This document shows positions 20,807 to 29,912 of a stretch of 64,000 nt of DNA, piece by piece (within the stretch, counting starts at the first letter, position 1; every line of letters begins with the position of its first letter). Source of the DNA: Aquitalea aquatica (GTDB lineage Bacteria; Pseudomonadota; Gammaproteobacteria; Burkholderiales; Chromobacteriaceae); assembly GCF_013911085.1 (NCBI RefSeq), contig NZ_JACERN010000017.1:1-64000 (forward strand). The letters are read 5' to 3'. The notes beneath the pieces were generated by a model. That model ran no database searches, was not told the DNA's origin, and worked only from the letters and a program-made list of their open reading frames with translations. The translations under genes and the position numbers were made by a program.

Positions 20807-22087
20807 TCAGCGTTGCGGCTGAATCGGAATGATACGGCTGCTGCTTTCACGACGCTTGCTGCCACCTTCGCCGTAGCGAGTCTGCACATAATCGTCGACC
20901 AGCGCCTTGAATTCGCCTGCGATATTGTCGCCCTTCAGCGTTACGCCCTTCTGGCCATCCACATACACCGGCGCCACCGGCACTTCACCGGTGCCAGGCA
21001 GGGAGATGCCGATATCGGCCAGCTTGCTTTCGCCCGGGCCATTGACCACGCAGCCCATCACCGCCACTTTCATGTCTTCCACACCGGGGTACTGCAAGCG
21101 CCAGATCGGCATCTGCTCGCGCAGATAGCTCTGGATCTGGTCGGCCAGTTCCTGGAAGAAGGTGCTGGTGGTGCGCCCACAGCCGGGACAGGCCGTCACC
21201 AGCGGGGTAAAGCTGCGCAAACCCATGGTTTGCAGCAGTTCCTGCGCCACGATGACTTCACGGGTGCGCGCTTCGCCCGGTTGCGGGGTCAGCGAAATGC
21301 GGATGGTGTCACCAATGCCTTCTTGCAGCAGGATGGCCAGGGCGGCAGACGAAGCCACAATGCCCTTGCTGCCCATGCCGGCCTCGGTCAGGCCCAGATG
21401 CAGCGGGAAATCGCAACGGCTGCCCAGATCGCGGTAAACGGTGATCAGGTCCTGCACATTGCTGACCTTGCACGACAGCAGGATGTTGTCAGCGGGCAGG
21501 CCCAGTTCCATCGCCTTGTCTGCGGACTCCAGCGCCGAGACGATCAGCGCCTCGCGCATCACCAGTTCCAACGGCAAGGGCTGCGGCTTGCTGTTGTTGG
21601 CGTCCAGCATGCGCGCCAACAGTACCTGATCCAGGCTGCCCCAGTTGACGCCAATGCGTACCGGCTTGTCCAGTTCGGCCGCGGTGCGGATCATGAAGGC
21701 AAACTTGTCGTCGCCCTTGGCACCCTTGCCGACATTGCCCGGGTTGATCCGGTATTTGGCCAGTGCGCGGGCGCAGTCCGGATAGTCTTTCAGCAGGCGC
21801 TCGCCATTGAAGTGGAAGTCGCCCACCAGAGGCACATTGCAACCCATGTCATCCAGCCGTTGGCGGATTTCCGCCACCCGTGCCGCAGCTTCCGGCGAGT
21901 TCACGGTAATGCGTACCAGCTCGGAGCCTGCCTGGGACAACTGGTAAACCTGTTCAACAGTCGCGATGGCATCTGCCGTGTCGGTATTGGTCATGGACTG
22001 CACCACAACCGGTGCATCCGACCCCACCATGACATGTCCCACCCTGACCTGGCGGGTGGGACGTCGCGCGATATTCACGCTATTCAT
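20807..22087 (-). CDS. ispG: 4-hydroxy-3-methylbut-2-enyl diphosphate synthase (flavodoxin-type)
   Basis: IspG converts MEcPP to HMBPP in the non-mevalonate isoprenoid pathway using a [4Fe-4S] cluster. The 426-residue protein has an N-terminal TIM-like domain ([24 protein letters not shown]) and the cluster-binding C-terminal domain with [10 protein letters not shown] and [10 protein letters not shown]. It lies in the usual rodZ-ispG-hisS order. Confidence 0.97.
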   Translation of the reverse strand: MNSVNIARRPTRQVRVGHVMVGSDAPVVVQSMTNTDTADAIATVEQVYQLSQAGSELVRITVNSPEAAARVAEIRQRLDDMGCNVPLVGDFHFNGERLLKDYPDCARALAKYRINPGNVGKGAKGDDKFAFMIRTAAELDKPVRIGVNWGSLDQVLLARMLDANNSKPQPLPLELVMREALIVSALESADKAMELGLPADNILLSCKVSNVQDLITVYRDLGSRCDFPLHLGLTEAGMGSKGIVASSAALAILLQEGIGDTIRISLTPQPGEARTREVIVAQELLQTMGLRSFTPLVTACPGCGRTTSTFFQELADQIQSYLREQMPIWRLQYPGVEDMKVAVMGCVVNGPGESKLADIGISLPGTGEVPVAPVYVDGQKGVTLKGDNIAGEFKALVDDYVQTRYGEGGSKRRESSSRIIPIQPQR

Positions 22088-22101
22088 GCAAAAATCCGCA
22101 T

Positions 22102-23046
22102 CTACTTGAGTTCAATTTTGGCGGTAGTGCCACGAATCTTGTCCGTCAGAGCGACGGGCTGTCCGTTAAAGCTGAGCTGTACCTGGGCGGCATTGCCAAT
22201 TTTCAGCTGGAAAGGCGGCGTGCCGCTCAATTCCTTGCTGCTGCCGGCCTCCAGTATGCCGAATTGCAGTTTTTTGCCGGTGGCATCGATTACCGAAATC
22301 CACGCAGCCTGCTGAGCATTCAGTTGAATATGCCCAGTGGCACTATCAGCCGCCGCCGCACTGGCAGGCGTTTTGCCGGTACTGACAGCAGCGGCTGCAC
22401 TAGCAGTCACTGCCGGAGAAGCTAGGGTAGTCGGCTGAGCAACAGACTGACTGGCTGCAGCCGGCGTTGTGGCCGGCTCTACCGCTACCGCAGCCGAGGC
22501 CGAGGCCGACATCGGCGCCGATGCTGCAACGGCAGAAGCAGTCTGCTGCGTCAGCATGGGCTGCAATGTCTGCTCAGCCACGGGGACAGACTTGCCTTGC
22601 AGGCTAGCCAGCCACACTGCACCGCCAGCCACGACAGCAGCCAGCACCAACAGCAGCAGCCATTTGCCGGACTTGCCAGCACCACGGCCCGGCGACGACA
22701 CCCGGGCCAGCGTGTCGGCCATGCTGGGCGGCTCGCCGGCCTGCTCATGCTTTACCAGATTGACCACGTCATTGACCGCAGAAGGAAAATGTTCTTCCAG
22801 CTGCGCCATCAAGGGTTCGGAATCGACCTTGAGAAAACGGGCATAATTTCTGACAAAACCACGTACGAACGTTGCACCCGGCAATTGCTGGAAGTCATCT
22901 TTTTCGATGGCATCCAACTGCCGGACAGACAGTTTCAGCCGTTCAGCCACTTCACCCAGACTCATGCCGGCTTGTTCGCGCGCTGCTTTCAGCGCGGCGC
23001 CAACACCCAGTCTGGTCGACTGGCCATGCGCTTCCTGTTCCATCAT
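22102..23046 (-). CDS. rodZ: RodZ-like cytoskeletal protein
   Basis: RodZ links MreB to the cell-wall elongation machine. The 314-residue protein has an N-terminal Cro/CI-like HTH domain (residues about 12-85, [19 protein letters not shown]), a membrane segment ([19 protein letters not shown], about 128-148), an Ala/Ser/Thr-rich periplasmic linker and a C-terminal DUF4115 beta domain ending AKIELK. The ATG overlaps the pilF stop by one base (TGATG). Confidence 0.9.
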   Translation of the reverse strand: MMEQEAHGQSTRLGVGAALKAAREQAGMSLGEVAERLKLSVRQLDAIEKDDFQQLPGATFVRGFVRNYARFLKVDSEPLMAQLEEHFPSAVNDVVNLVKHEQAGEPPSMADTLARVSSPGRGAGKSGKWLLLLVLAAVVAGGAVWLASLQGKSVPVAEQTLQPMLTQQTASAVAASAPMSASASAAVAVEPATTPAAASQSVAQPTTLASPAVTASAAAAVSTGKTPASAAAADSATGHIQLNAQQAAWISVIDATGKKLQFGILEAGSSKELSGTPPFQLKIGNAAQVQLSFNGQPVALTDKIRGTTAKIELK

Positions 23047-23789
23047 CAGCTTCCGCTCAACAACAGTTGTGTTTCCTTGGAGTCCGGATAGCGGCTTTTC
23101 AGCGCAGAGGAATACTCCGCCTCATGCACCCGGTCTCCCCCTTTCCTGGCAATCTGCACACCCAGCCACAGTACATCGGCTCCCTGCGGCGCATTGCCTG
23201 CAGCCTGTTGCAGGCGGCCGAAATAAAAGGACGCCAGTTTGGCATTGCCCAACTCCAGATGCAAAGCAGCCAGTTCGCGCAATGCGGGCAAATAATTGGG
23301 GGCCAGCTGCAAGGCGGTCAGCAGGTAATCGTTGGCCTGGGTGGTTTCACCCAGCTTGACACTGCAACGGCCCATATTGAGATAGGCCGTTTGGGGTGTC
23401 TGATACAGTGGGTTGGCTAGCGCCTTGGCGAAATAATCCATGGCCACCCGTGGGCGCTCATGTTCGCACAGAAACTGGCCGTAATCATTATTTGCCTCTG
23501 GACTGGAGGAATCGACCTGTAGCGCCTTAAGAAAGTTCTTCTCCGCATCGCTATCCAGATGCATCAGGTTGTACACATAGGCCCGGGTCAGATAGGCACC
23601 GACAAAGCTGTCGTCGGCTTGCACCGCCTCATTGGCGGACTCCAGTGCTATTGGCAGATTGCCCAGCCCGGCATATTCCACAGCCAGCTGGCTGCGGATT
23701 TCCGCCAGTTTGCGGTTGGCTGGCGCGGCGAATGCGACAAGGGAATACGCCAACAGGCACACCGCCATCCACACTCGCCACTTGCTCAT
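23046..23789 (-). CDS. pilF: PilF/PilW-type type IV pilus pilotin-like TPR protein
   Basis: PilF-type proteins pilot the secretin PilQ to the outer membrane for type IV pilus assembly. The 247-residue protein has a signal-like N-terminus (about residues 1-22, ending VAFAAPAN) and several TPR repeats ([36 protein letters not shown]). The signal lacks a clear lipobox cysteine, unlike lipoprotein PilF of Pseudomonas. Its start at 23789 shares ATGA with the rlmN stop, so it is coupled to rlmN. Confidence 0.85.
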   Translation of the reverse strand: MSKWRVWMAVCLLAYSLVAFAAPANRKLAEIRSQLAVEYAGLGNLPIALESANEAVQADDSFVGAYLTRAYVYNLMHLDSDAEKNFLKALQVDSSSPEANNDYGQFLCEHERPRVAMDYFAKALANPLYQTPQTAYLNMGRCSVKLGETTQANDYLLTALQLAPNYLPALRELAALHLELGNAKLASFYFGRLQQAAGNAPQGADVLWLGVQIARKGGDRVHEAEYSSALKSRYPDSKETQLLLSGS

Positions 23790-24880
23790 TCCTCGCGCTC
23801 CTGGGCTATCTGCATCCATTTAACCTGACGCTTGGTCTTGTCCATCACCTGTCCGGCCAGTTGACCACAGGCAGCGTCAATGTCATCGCCACGGGTTTTT
23901 CTTACGGTAACCACGTAACCCTGTTCCTGCAACAATTCGCGGAAGATGCGGATCGCATTATTGCTGGAGCGATCGTAACCGGAATTGGGGAAAGGATTGA
24001 AGGGAATCAAGTTGAATTTGCATGGTACGTCACGTACCAGTTCCAGCAACTGCCGGGCATGTTCCGGACGATCATTGATGCCGTCCAGCATGACATATTC
24101 AAAGGTGATGAAATCGCGCGGGGCCTTTTCCAGATAACGCTGGCAGGCCGCCATCAATTCCTTCAGCGGGTATTTCTTGTTGATGGGGACGATTTCATCG
24201 CGAATGGCATCATTCGGCGCATGCAGGCTGACTGCCAGCGCCACCGGACAGGCTTCACGCAGCCGATCCATCTGCGGCACCAGGCCGGAGGTAGACAGCG
24301 TCACGCGGCGGCGGCTGAGGCCGTAGCCGTGATCGTCCAGCATGATTTGCAGCGCGCTGACCACATTGTCAAAGTTGGCCAGTGGTTCACCCATGCCCAT
24401 CATCACCACATTGGACACTACGCGTTCATTTTTCGGGGTAATCCCCATCGCCTTGTTGGCCCACCACAGCTGGCCGATAATTTCGGCGGTACTCAGGTTG
24501 CGGTTGAAACCCTGGCGGCCGGTGGAGCAGAAAGTACACTCCAACGCACAGCCCACCTGGGATGACACGCACAAGGTGCCGCGCTCGTCCTCCGGGATGA
24601 ACACGGTTTCCACACCGTTGCCGGTGCCGACGTCGAGCAGCCACTTGCGGGTACCATCACTGGACGCCTGCCCGGTCATCAACGACGGTACGCGCACCTC
24701 GGCCCGCTCGTGCAGTTTGGCACGCAGGCTTTTGGCTAGGTCAGTCATCGCGTCGAAATCGTCTTCGCCCATCTGGTGCATCCAGCGCATCACCTGCTTG
24801 GCACGGAAGGGCTTCTCTCCCATAGCAGCAAAGTGTTCGGTCAACTGGTCCAGATTGAAGTCGAGCAGGTTGGTTTTCAT
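23786..24880 (-). CDS. rlmN: Dual-specificity 23S rRNA/tRNA adenine C2-methyltransferase
   Basis: RlmN is a radical-SAM enzyme that methylates A2503 of 23S rRNA and A37 of some tRNAs. The 364-residue protein has an N-terminal accessory domain, the CxxxCxxC cluster motif in [11 protein letters not shown], the [10 protein letters not shown] segment, and C-terminal residues around DIDAACGQL, including the conserved cysteine. The ribosome-binding site GAGGA precedes the ATG. It heads the rlmN-pilF-rodZ-ispG-hisS-yfgM-bamB-der run. Confidence 0.96.
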   Translation of the reverse strand: MKTNLLDFNLDQLTEHFAAMGEKPFRAKQVMRWMHQMGEDDFDAMTDLAKSLRAKLHERAEVRVPSLMTGQASSDGTRKWLLDVGTGNGVETVFIPEDERGTLCVSSQVGCALECTFCSTGRQGFNRNLSTAEIIGQLWWANKAMGITPKNERVVSNVVMMGMGEPLANFDNVVSALQIMLDDHGYGLSRRRVTLSTSGLVPQMDRLREACPVALAVSLHAPNDAIRDEIVPINKKYPLKELMAACQRYLEKAPRDFITFEYVMLDGINDRPEHARQLLELVRDVPCKFNLIPFNPFPNSGYDRSSNNAIRIFRELLQEQGYVVTVRKTRGDDIDAACGQLAGQVMDKTKRQVKWMQIAQEREE

Positions 24881-24892
24881 GCAGTCCTCGGT

Positions 24893-24921
24893 AAAACAGC
24901 GGCAGCCTGAATGGCTGCCGC
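24893..24921 (-). terminator. Terminator of ndk
   Basis: GCGGCAGCC / GGCTGCCGC with a 5-nt loop and a short T-rich tail (TGTTTT) on the minus strand, between ndk and rlmN. Confidence 0.75.
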
Positions 24922-24950
24922 CCGGTACAACTCAAAGCGGCAAAACGAGA

Positions 24951-25376
24951 TTAACGGGAGTAAACCTCGGAAGAGGCAAAGAAATAAGCCACTTCGATTG
25001 CTGCATTTTCGGCGCTGTCGGAACCATGAACGGCATTAGCGTCGATGGAATCGGCGAAATCGGCGCGGATGGTGCCGGCGTCAGCCTTTTTCGGATCGGT
25101 AGCGCCCATCAGTTCGCGGTTCTTGGCGATGGCGTTTTCACCTTCCAGAGCCTGGATCATCACCGGGCCGGAAACCATGAAATCAACCAGGTCCTTGAAG
25201 AAAGGACGTTCTTTGTGTACGGCGTAGAAGCCTTCAGCTTCGGCGCGGGACAGTTGCTTCAGCTTGGCAGCAACAATTTTCAGACCGGCGGATTCGAAAC
25301 GGTCGTAGATCTTGCCAATCACGTTCTTGGCGACGGCATCCGGCTTAACGATGGACAGGGTACGTTCAATTGCCAT
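24951..25376 (-). CDS. ndk: Nucleoside diphosphate kinase
   Basis: Ndk transfers the gamma-phosphate of ATP to NDPs via a phosphohistidine. The 141-residue protein has the N-terminal [13 protein letters not shown] motif and the active-site segment [12 protein letters not shown] with the catalytic His near residue 116. It is the first gene of the block and is preceded by the tandem repeat at 25383-25402. A hairpin terminator follows. Confidence 0.98.
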   Translation of the reverse strand: MAIERTLSIVKPDAVAKNVIGKIYDRFESAGLKIVAAKLKQLSRAEAEGFYAVHKERPFFKDLVDFMVSGPVMIQALEGENAIAKNRELMGATDPKKADAGTIRADFADSIDANAVHGSDSAENAAIEVAYFFASSEVYSR

Positions 25377-25382
25377 AAAAAT

Positions 25383-25402
25383 CTCCCAAATACTCCCAAA
25401 TA
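25383..25402 (-). repeat. Tandem 10-bp repeat carrying two Shine-Dalgarno sequences before ndk
   Basis: On the minus strand TATTTGGGAG occurs twice back to back. The proximal GGGAG lies 6-7 nt before the ndk ATG and the distal one 10 nt further away. Confidence 0.8.
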
Positions 25403-25515
25403 ACAGAACAAGTGGATAAACTAGGCTCTAGCTCAGCCACTCGGGTTACGCAATTCTGAGGAACCCGATATTTTACCAGCCTTTTCAAGCCTCTGCTGCA
25501 TAAAAATTCAAGGCC

Positions 25516-26352
25516 ATGACAGAACAAAACCAACGGCAAGACCCCGGCTCCGCTCCGGATGAAAAAGACCTCAACAGCAAGCTGAAAAAGCGGCTGGCGA
25601 TTGCTGGCGGACTGGTTGCCGTGGCACTGGCGGCCATTCCCGTGCTGGACAGCATGAAAAAGCCCAAGGTGGAAATGACCGCCACCACACCGGTAGGCAG
25701 CTCGGGCAAGATCGTCAATCCCAGCTCAGCTCCGGCACTGGAACAACCTGCAGCAGAGCCGGTGGCTGAAAGCAGCGCTCCTGCAGTGGAGGCCAGCGCC
25801 CCCCTGACCGACGCCGGCGGCACGGCATCGCCGGCGGCACCGACGACAGCACCACCACAGACCCCGGACATCAGCAAAACCCCGGCGGTCGCCAGCAGCA
25901 AGCCAGTCACGCCACCAGCAGCCCACACAGCCGCGGCCAAACCTGCCAACAAGCCCGCGCCGGCAGCGCCCGCTGCGACAGCGGCCACGCAAGCTGCCAC
26001 ACCGCCCGTGGCGGTGGTCGCCACTCACAGCACACCAGCCAAGACAGCCCCTGCCCCGCAAGCACTGCGCAGCGCAGCCGAGAGCGACAACAGCGCCAAC
26101 CCGGCGCCGTCTGTTGTGGTCAAGGCCAAGCCGGAAGGCAGCTCGCTGGGGTACCGATTGCAACTTGGGCTGTTTTCCAGCATGGGTAATGCGGAAAAAC
26201 TGGTCAAAGAATTAAAAGCCAAGGGCATAGAAGCCCACACCGAAACCCGTGTCCAACTTGGCCCGTTCAAAACCCGCGCTGAAGCGGACGAGGCCATGGC
26301 CAAGCTGCGTAACCTTGGCTACACCCCCTTGCTGGGCCCTGCCGCGCAATAA
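25516..26352 (+). CDS. SPOR-domain membrane protein
   Basis: The 278-residue protein has a short cytosolic N-terminus, one membrane segment (about residues 27-46), a long Ala/Pro/Thr-rich linker and a C-terminal SPOR domain (residues about 208-276: LGYRLQLGLFSSMGNAEKLVKEL and the HTETRVQLGPFKTRAEADEA stretch). SPOR domains bind denuded peptidoglycan at division septa, so a cell-envelope or division role akin to FtsN/DedD is likely. It is divergent from ndk and sits alone. In many betaproteobacteria DedD-like SPOR genes lie with folC/cvpA, which is not the case here. Confidence 0.8.
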   Translation: MTEQNQRQDPGSAPDEKDLNSKLKKRLAIAGGLVAVALAAIPVLDSMKKPKVEMTATTPVGSSGKIVNPSSAPALEQPAAEPVAESSAPAVEASAPLTDAGGTASPAAPTTAPPQTPDISKTPAVASSKPVTPPAAHTAAAKPANKPAPAAPAATAATQAATPPVAVVATHSTPAKTAPAPQALRSAAESDNSANPAPSVVVKAKPEGSSLGYRLQLGLFSSMGNAEKLVKELKAKGIEAHTETRVQLGPFKTRAEADEAMAKLRNLGYTPLLGPAAQ

Positions 26353-26466
26353 GCACCGCTCACAAAATCCCTGCTACGGCGCTGCGCCCCTGACCGGACC
26401 CCGTGTACGGTTTCCAGAAGTGCTACGCGATTGCGTTAGCCACTCGCCGCTTGTTGCAGCTAACAG

Positions 26467-26499
26467 ACAGGCCCGCTTCTCTCCGGAGAGCGGGCCTGT
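26467..26499 (+). repeat. Strong hairpin 3' of the SPOR gene
   Basis: ACAGGCCCGCT pairs with AGCGGGCCTGT around an 11-nt loop that is itself self-complementary (CTCCGGAG). The T tract is poor on both strands, so it may be a weak terminator or an mRNA 3'-end stabiliser for the SPOR gene. Confidence 0.55.
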
Positions 26500-26515
26500 T
26501 GCATGATAACTACCT

Positions 26516-26540
26516 AAAAAAGCAGGCAGCCTAAGCTGCC
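26516..26540 (-). terminator. Terminator of the iolC-iolE-iolB-iolA operon
   Basis: GGCAGC / GCTGCC stem followed by TGC and TTTTTT on the minus strand, about 45 bp after the iolA stop. Confidence 0.8.
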
Positions 26541-26585
26541 CGGGAAGTCCCACTGTGGATGAGGGAGTCATGCATCTGACGATGG

Positions 26586-28079
26586 CTAGCCCAGTGTCGG
26601 CATGGCAAATTCTGCGACATGCGAGCGCCCTGCCGGCCAGCGACTGGTAATGGCTTTCATGCGGGTATAAAAGCGTACGCCTTCCGGACCGTGCATGTGG
26701 TGGTCGCCAAACAGCGAAGCTTTCCAGCCGCCAAAGCTGTGGAAGGCCATTGGCACCGGAATCGGCACGTTGATGCCCACCATGCCCACCTGAATGCGAT
26801 GAGCGAACTCGCGTGCGGCGCCACCATTGCGGGTAAAGATGGCCGTGCCGTTGCCATAAGCATGCTGGTTGATCAGCCGTACTGCCGCGTCCAGACTGTC
26901 CACCCGCACCACCGCCAGCACCGGGCCGAATATTTCTTCCTGGTAGATGGTCATGGCAGGCGTCACATGATCAAACAGGCTGCCGCCGATGAAGAAACCC
27001 TCTTCGCAACCTGGCACCACCAGCCCACGGCCATCCACCACCAGCGCTGCCCCTTCGGCCACGCCTTGGGCGATATAGCCACTTACCTTGTCCAGATGCT
27101 GGCGCGTCACCAGCGGGCCCATCTCGGCCTTGGGATCAGTACCGATATTGATGCGTAGCTGGCGGGTGCGCTCGGCCAACCGCGCCACCAGGGTATCGCC
27201 CACCTCGCCCACCGCCACCGCCACCGAGATGGCCATGCAGCGTTCACCAGCCGAGCCGTAGGCCGCGCCCATCAGCGCTTCGATGGTCATGTCCAGGTCG
27301 GCATCAGGCAGCACCACCATGTGGTTCTTGGCACCGCCCAGCGCTTGTACCCGCTTGCCATGCGCGGCACCGGTTTCATAGATGTAACGGGCAATCGGCG
27401 TGGAGCCGACAAAGCTGACCGCCGCCACGTCCGGATGGGTAAGCAAGCCGTCCACCGCCAGTTTGTCGCCTTGCAGCACATTGAACACGCCATCCGGCAA
27501 GCCAGCTTCCTTCAGCCATTCAGCAATCAGCAGGCTGGCCGATGGGTCGCGCTCGGAGGGCTTGAGAATAAAGCTATTGCCGCAGGCCAACGCCACCGGG
27601 AACATCCACATTGGCACCATGGCCGGGAAATTGAACGGTGTGATGCCCGCCACCACGCCAAGCGGCTGGCGCATGGTCCAGGCATCCACCCCGGTGGCCA
27701 CCTGCTCGGTGTACTCACCCTTGAGCAATTGCGGAATGCCGCAGGCAAACTCCACCACTTCCAGCCCGCGCTGCACCTCGCCCTGGGCGTCGGACTCCAC
27801 CTTGCCATGTTCGCTGGAAATCACCGCAGCCAGTTCGCGCTGGCGTTCTTCCAGGATGCTTTTAAAACGGAACAGGATGCGCGAACGCTTGAGTGGCGAC
27901 AGCGCCGCCCAGGCCGGGAAAGCCGCATGGGCGGCGGCTACGGCGGCTTCGACATCTTGCGCCTCAGCCAGCACCACCTGGGCCTGGCTGCGGCCCAGTG
28001 CCGGGTTGAACACGGCTGCGTGGCGTTGCGCTGCGCCAGCGGTGCGCTGGCCATTGATGAAATGCGGAATCTGCAACAT
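26586..28079 (-). CDS. iolA: Methylmalonate-/malonate-semialdehyde dehydrogenase (CoA-acylating)
   Basis: IolA converts malonate semialdehyde to acetyl-CoA and CO2, the last step of inositol breakdown; the same family handles methylmalonate semialdehyde from valine (MmsA). The 497-residue protein has the ALDH motifs [28 protein letters not shown], the family-specific [14 protein letters not shown] and the catalytic cysteine in [11 protein letters not shown]. It is the last gene of the iolC-E-B-A operon, with an AAGGAG ribosome-binding site. Confidence 0.93.
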   Translation of the reverse strand: MLQIPHFINGQRTAGAAQRHAAVFNPALGRSQAQVVLAEAQDVEAAVAAAHAAFPAWAALSPLKRSRILFRFKSILEERQRELAAVISSEHGKVESDAQGEVQRGLEVVEFACGIPQLLKGEYTEQVATGVDAWTMRQPLGVVAGITPFNFPAMVPMWMFPVALACGNSFILKPSERDPSASLLIAEWLKEAGLPDGVFNVLQGDKLAVDGLLTHPDVAAVSFVGSTPIARYIYETGAAHGKRVQALGGAKNHMVVLPDADLDMTIEALMGAAYGSAGERCMAISVAVAVGEVGDTLVARLAERTRQLRINIGTDPKAEMGPLVTRQHLDKVSGYIAQGVAEGAALVVDGRGLVVPGCEEGFFIGGSLFDHVTPAMTIYQEEIFGPVLAVVRVDSLDAAVRLINQHAYGNGTAIFTRNGGAAREFAHRIQVGMVGINVPIPVPMAFHSFGGWKASLFGDHHMHGPEGVRFYTRMKAITSRWPAGRSHVAEFAMPTLG

Positions 28080-28183
28080 GGTTTCTCCTTGCGGCGGGCA
28101 AGCCGGGGGCCTGCCTGTCGTCGGTCGGCATCAAAATGAAATCGGAAAAATGGGCGTGGCCCGTCAGGGCGGGCCTGTCGGCT

Positions 28184-28981
28184 TCAGTCCGGCAGCTGCA
28201 GCAGCCACTCGTGCTGAGGATCGTTGCGGAAGCACCATTGGCGCTTGGGCCCGGCCATTACATTCAAGTAATAGGACTGGTAGCCGTAAGGCACACATAC
28301 CGGGTGATAACCACGTGGCACCATCATCACGTCGTGGTTTTCCACCGCATGGGATTCGTCCAGGCTGCGGTCATCGGTATAGACACGCTGGAAGGCAAAG
28401 CCCTGCGGCGGGTCGATGCGGTGGTAGTAGGTTTCTTCCAGCACACTTTCCGCCGGCAGATTATCCAGATCGTGCTTGTGCGGCGGGTAGCTGGAAGAAT
28501 GGCCGGACGGGGTGATGACTTCCACCACCAGCAGGCCGTCGGCTGGCTCGGTTTGCGGCAGGATGTCGGTGACGTAACGGGTATTGGCGCCCTTGCCGCG
28601 CACGCTGCGCTGCATGCTGGCAGGTGCAATCAGCCGCACCTCGCGCCCCGGCTGGCCGGGGGCCGAGCACAACGCCACTTCAGCCGGAGTCAGTGCAGTG
28701 ATGGTAAGCACCACACCCGCCGGGACATACACTGCCCACGGGGCCTGCTCGTCAAACACGCTGCTGCGCTCGCCCAGGCTGTCCCAATGCTGCGTGCCCG
28801 CCGCTACCGCCACCTTGCCGGTGAGCACTACCAGACAGCATTCGCGCCCGGCCTCCTGCCAGTACTCCTGCTCGCCCACATCCAGCCGCAGAGCCCGGAA
28901 ACCGACATGCTGCCAGTTGGCACGCTGCGGGGTGATGTCGGCAATCTCGCGTCCCTTGCCTGCCTTGACCAGCAAACTCAT
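28184..28981 (-). CDS. iolB: 5-deoxy-glucuronate isomerase
   Basis: IolB isomerises 5-deoxy-D-glucuronate to 2-deoxy-5-keto-D-gluconate. The 265-residue double-cupin protein shows the metal-binding segment SYPPHKHDLDNLPAESVLEE with the paired histidines and the later MVPRGYHPVCVPYGY motif. The true start at 28981 overlaps the iolE stop (ATGA). The open frame continues upstream antiparallel to nothing functional and should not be used. A GGCCCG/CGGGCC hairpin (28158-28175) lies in the 104-bp gap before iolA. Confidence 0.93.
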   Translation of the reverse strand: MSLLVKAGKGREIADITPQRANWQHVGFRALRLDVGEQEYWQEAGRECCLVVLTGKVAVAAGTQHWDSLGERSSVFDEQAPWAVYVPAGVVLTITALTPAEVALCSAPGQPGREVRLIAPASMQRSVRGKGANTRYVTDILPQTEPADGLLVVEVITPSGHSSSYPPHKHDLDNLPAESVLEETYYHRIDPPQGFAFQRVYTDDRSLDESHAVENHDVMMVPRGYHPVCVPYGYQSYYLNVMAGPKRQWCFRNDPQHEWLLQLPD

Positions 28982-29895
28982 GCCACAGTCCTTTCCTGCT
29001 GATTGATGGCAGCCACCAGGCCGGACAGCGTGCGATAGCCCTTGTCGGCGTATTCGTAGCTGGGGGCCACCACCGGATCCTGCTCGGCCTCCACCACCAG
29101 CCAGCCGGCATAGTCGTGCTCGGCCAGGGTGTGCAGGATGGCCGCAAAATCGATGCAGCCATCGCCCGGCACGGTAAAGGCGCCGTTGATCACCGCCTGC
29201 AGAAAGCTCCAGTTGCCGTTCCAGGCTTGCGCCACCACTTGCGGGCGCACGTCCTTGCAATGCACATGCACCACGCGGGCAATATGCTTGCGTAGCACGG
29301 CCAGGGCATCGCCACCGGCGAAGGTGATGTGGCCGCTGTCGAACAGCAGGCCCACTTCCGGCCCGGTCACCGCCATCAGCTGGTCGATGTCCTGTGCCGT
29401 TTCCACATAGGCTCCCATGTGGTGGTGGTAGGCCAGGGTGATGCCACGCGATTGCAGGTGGCGGGCAAATTCGTTCAGCCGCGCGCCATAGGCCAGCCAT
29501 TGCTGCTGACTATTGAAGCGGGGGCGCTTGTACAGCGGCTGCGGCTGGCCTTGAATGGCGCTGGCCACTTCGCCATACACCATCACCTGGCAGCCGTTGT
29601 GCACCAGCAATTGCAGATGCGGCTCGACCCGGCGGATTTCGTCTTCTACCGTGCCCTCAGCCAGCAAGCCGGAGTGCCAGCCGGAAATGCAGGCCACGCC
29701 ATAGGGCTGTAACACGGCGGCCAGCGCGGCCGGGTCACGCGGAAATTTGTTGCCCAGTTCGAAGCCCTGATAACCGATGCGCGAGCCTTCGGCCAGGATG
29801 GTGTCCAGCGTTACATCACCGCCCAGCGAAGGCAGGTCGTCATTGCACCAGGAAATGGGGTTGATGCCGATTTTTACCTTGAATGGCTTGCTCAT
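28978..29895 (-). CDS. iolE: Inosose (2-keto-myo-inositol) dehydratase
   Basis: IolE dehydrates 2-keto-myo-inositol to a trihydroxycyclohexane-dione. The 305-residue TIM-barrel protein begins VKIGINPISWCNDDLPSLGG, the usual IolE opening, and has YHHHMGAYVETAQDID, LLFDSGHITFAGGD and HVHCKDVRP metal/substrate-site segments, ending near YAGWLVVEAEQDP. The ribosome-binding site GGGAG lies 7 nt before the ATG. It is 17 bp after iolC. Confidence 0.95.
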   Translation of the reverse strand: MSKPFKVKIGINPISWCNDDLPSLGGDVTLDTILAEGSRIGYQGFELGNKFPRDPAALAAVLQPYGVACISGWHSGLLAEGTVEDEIRRVEPHLQLLVHNGCQVMVYGEVASAIQGQPQPLYKRPRFNSQQQWLAYGARLNEFARHLQSRGITLAYHHHMGAYVETAQDIDQLMAVTGPEVGLLFDSGHITFAGGDALAVLRKHIARVVHVHCKDVRPQVVAQAWNGNWSFLQAVINGAFTVPGDGCIDFAAILHTLAEHDYAGWLVVEAEQDPVVAPSYEYADKGYRTLSGLVAAINQQERTVA

Positions 29896-29912
29896 TATTC
29901 TCTCCCGGTGGT

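Noticed and set aside
28184-29500. A 438-codon version of iolB starting at 29500
   Set aside because: The extra N-terminal part is an out-of-frame reading of iolE, rich in Arg/Gly/Pro. The coupled ATG at 28981 gives the normal IolB length.
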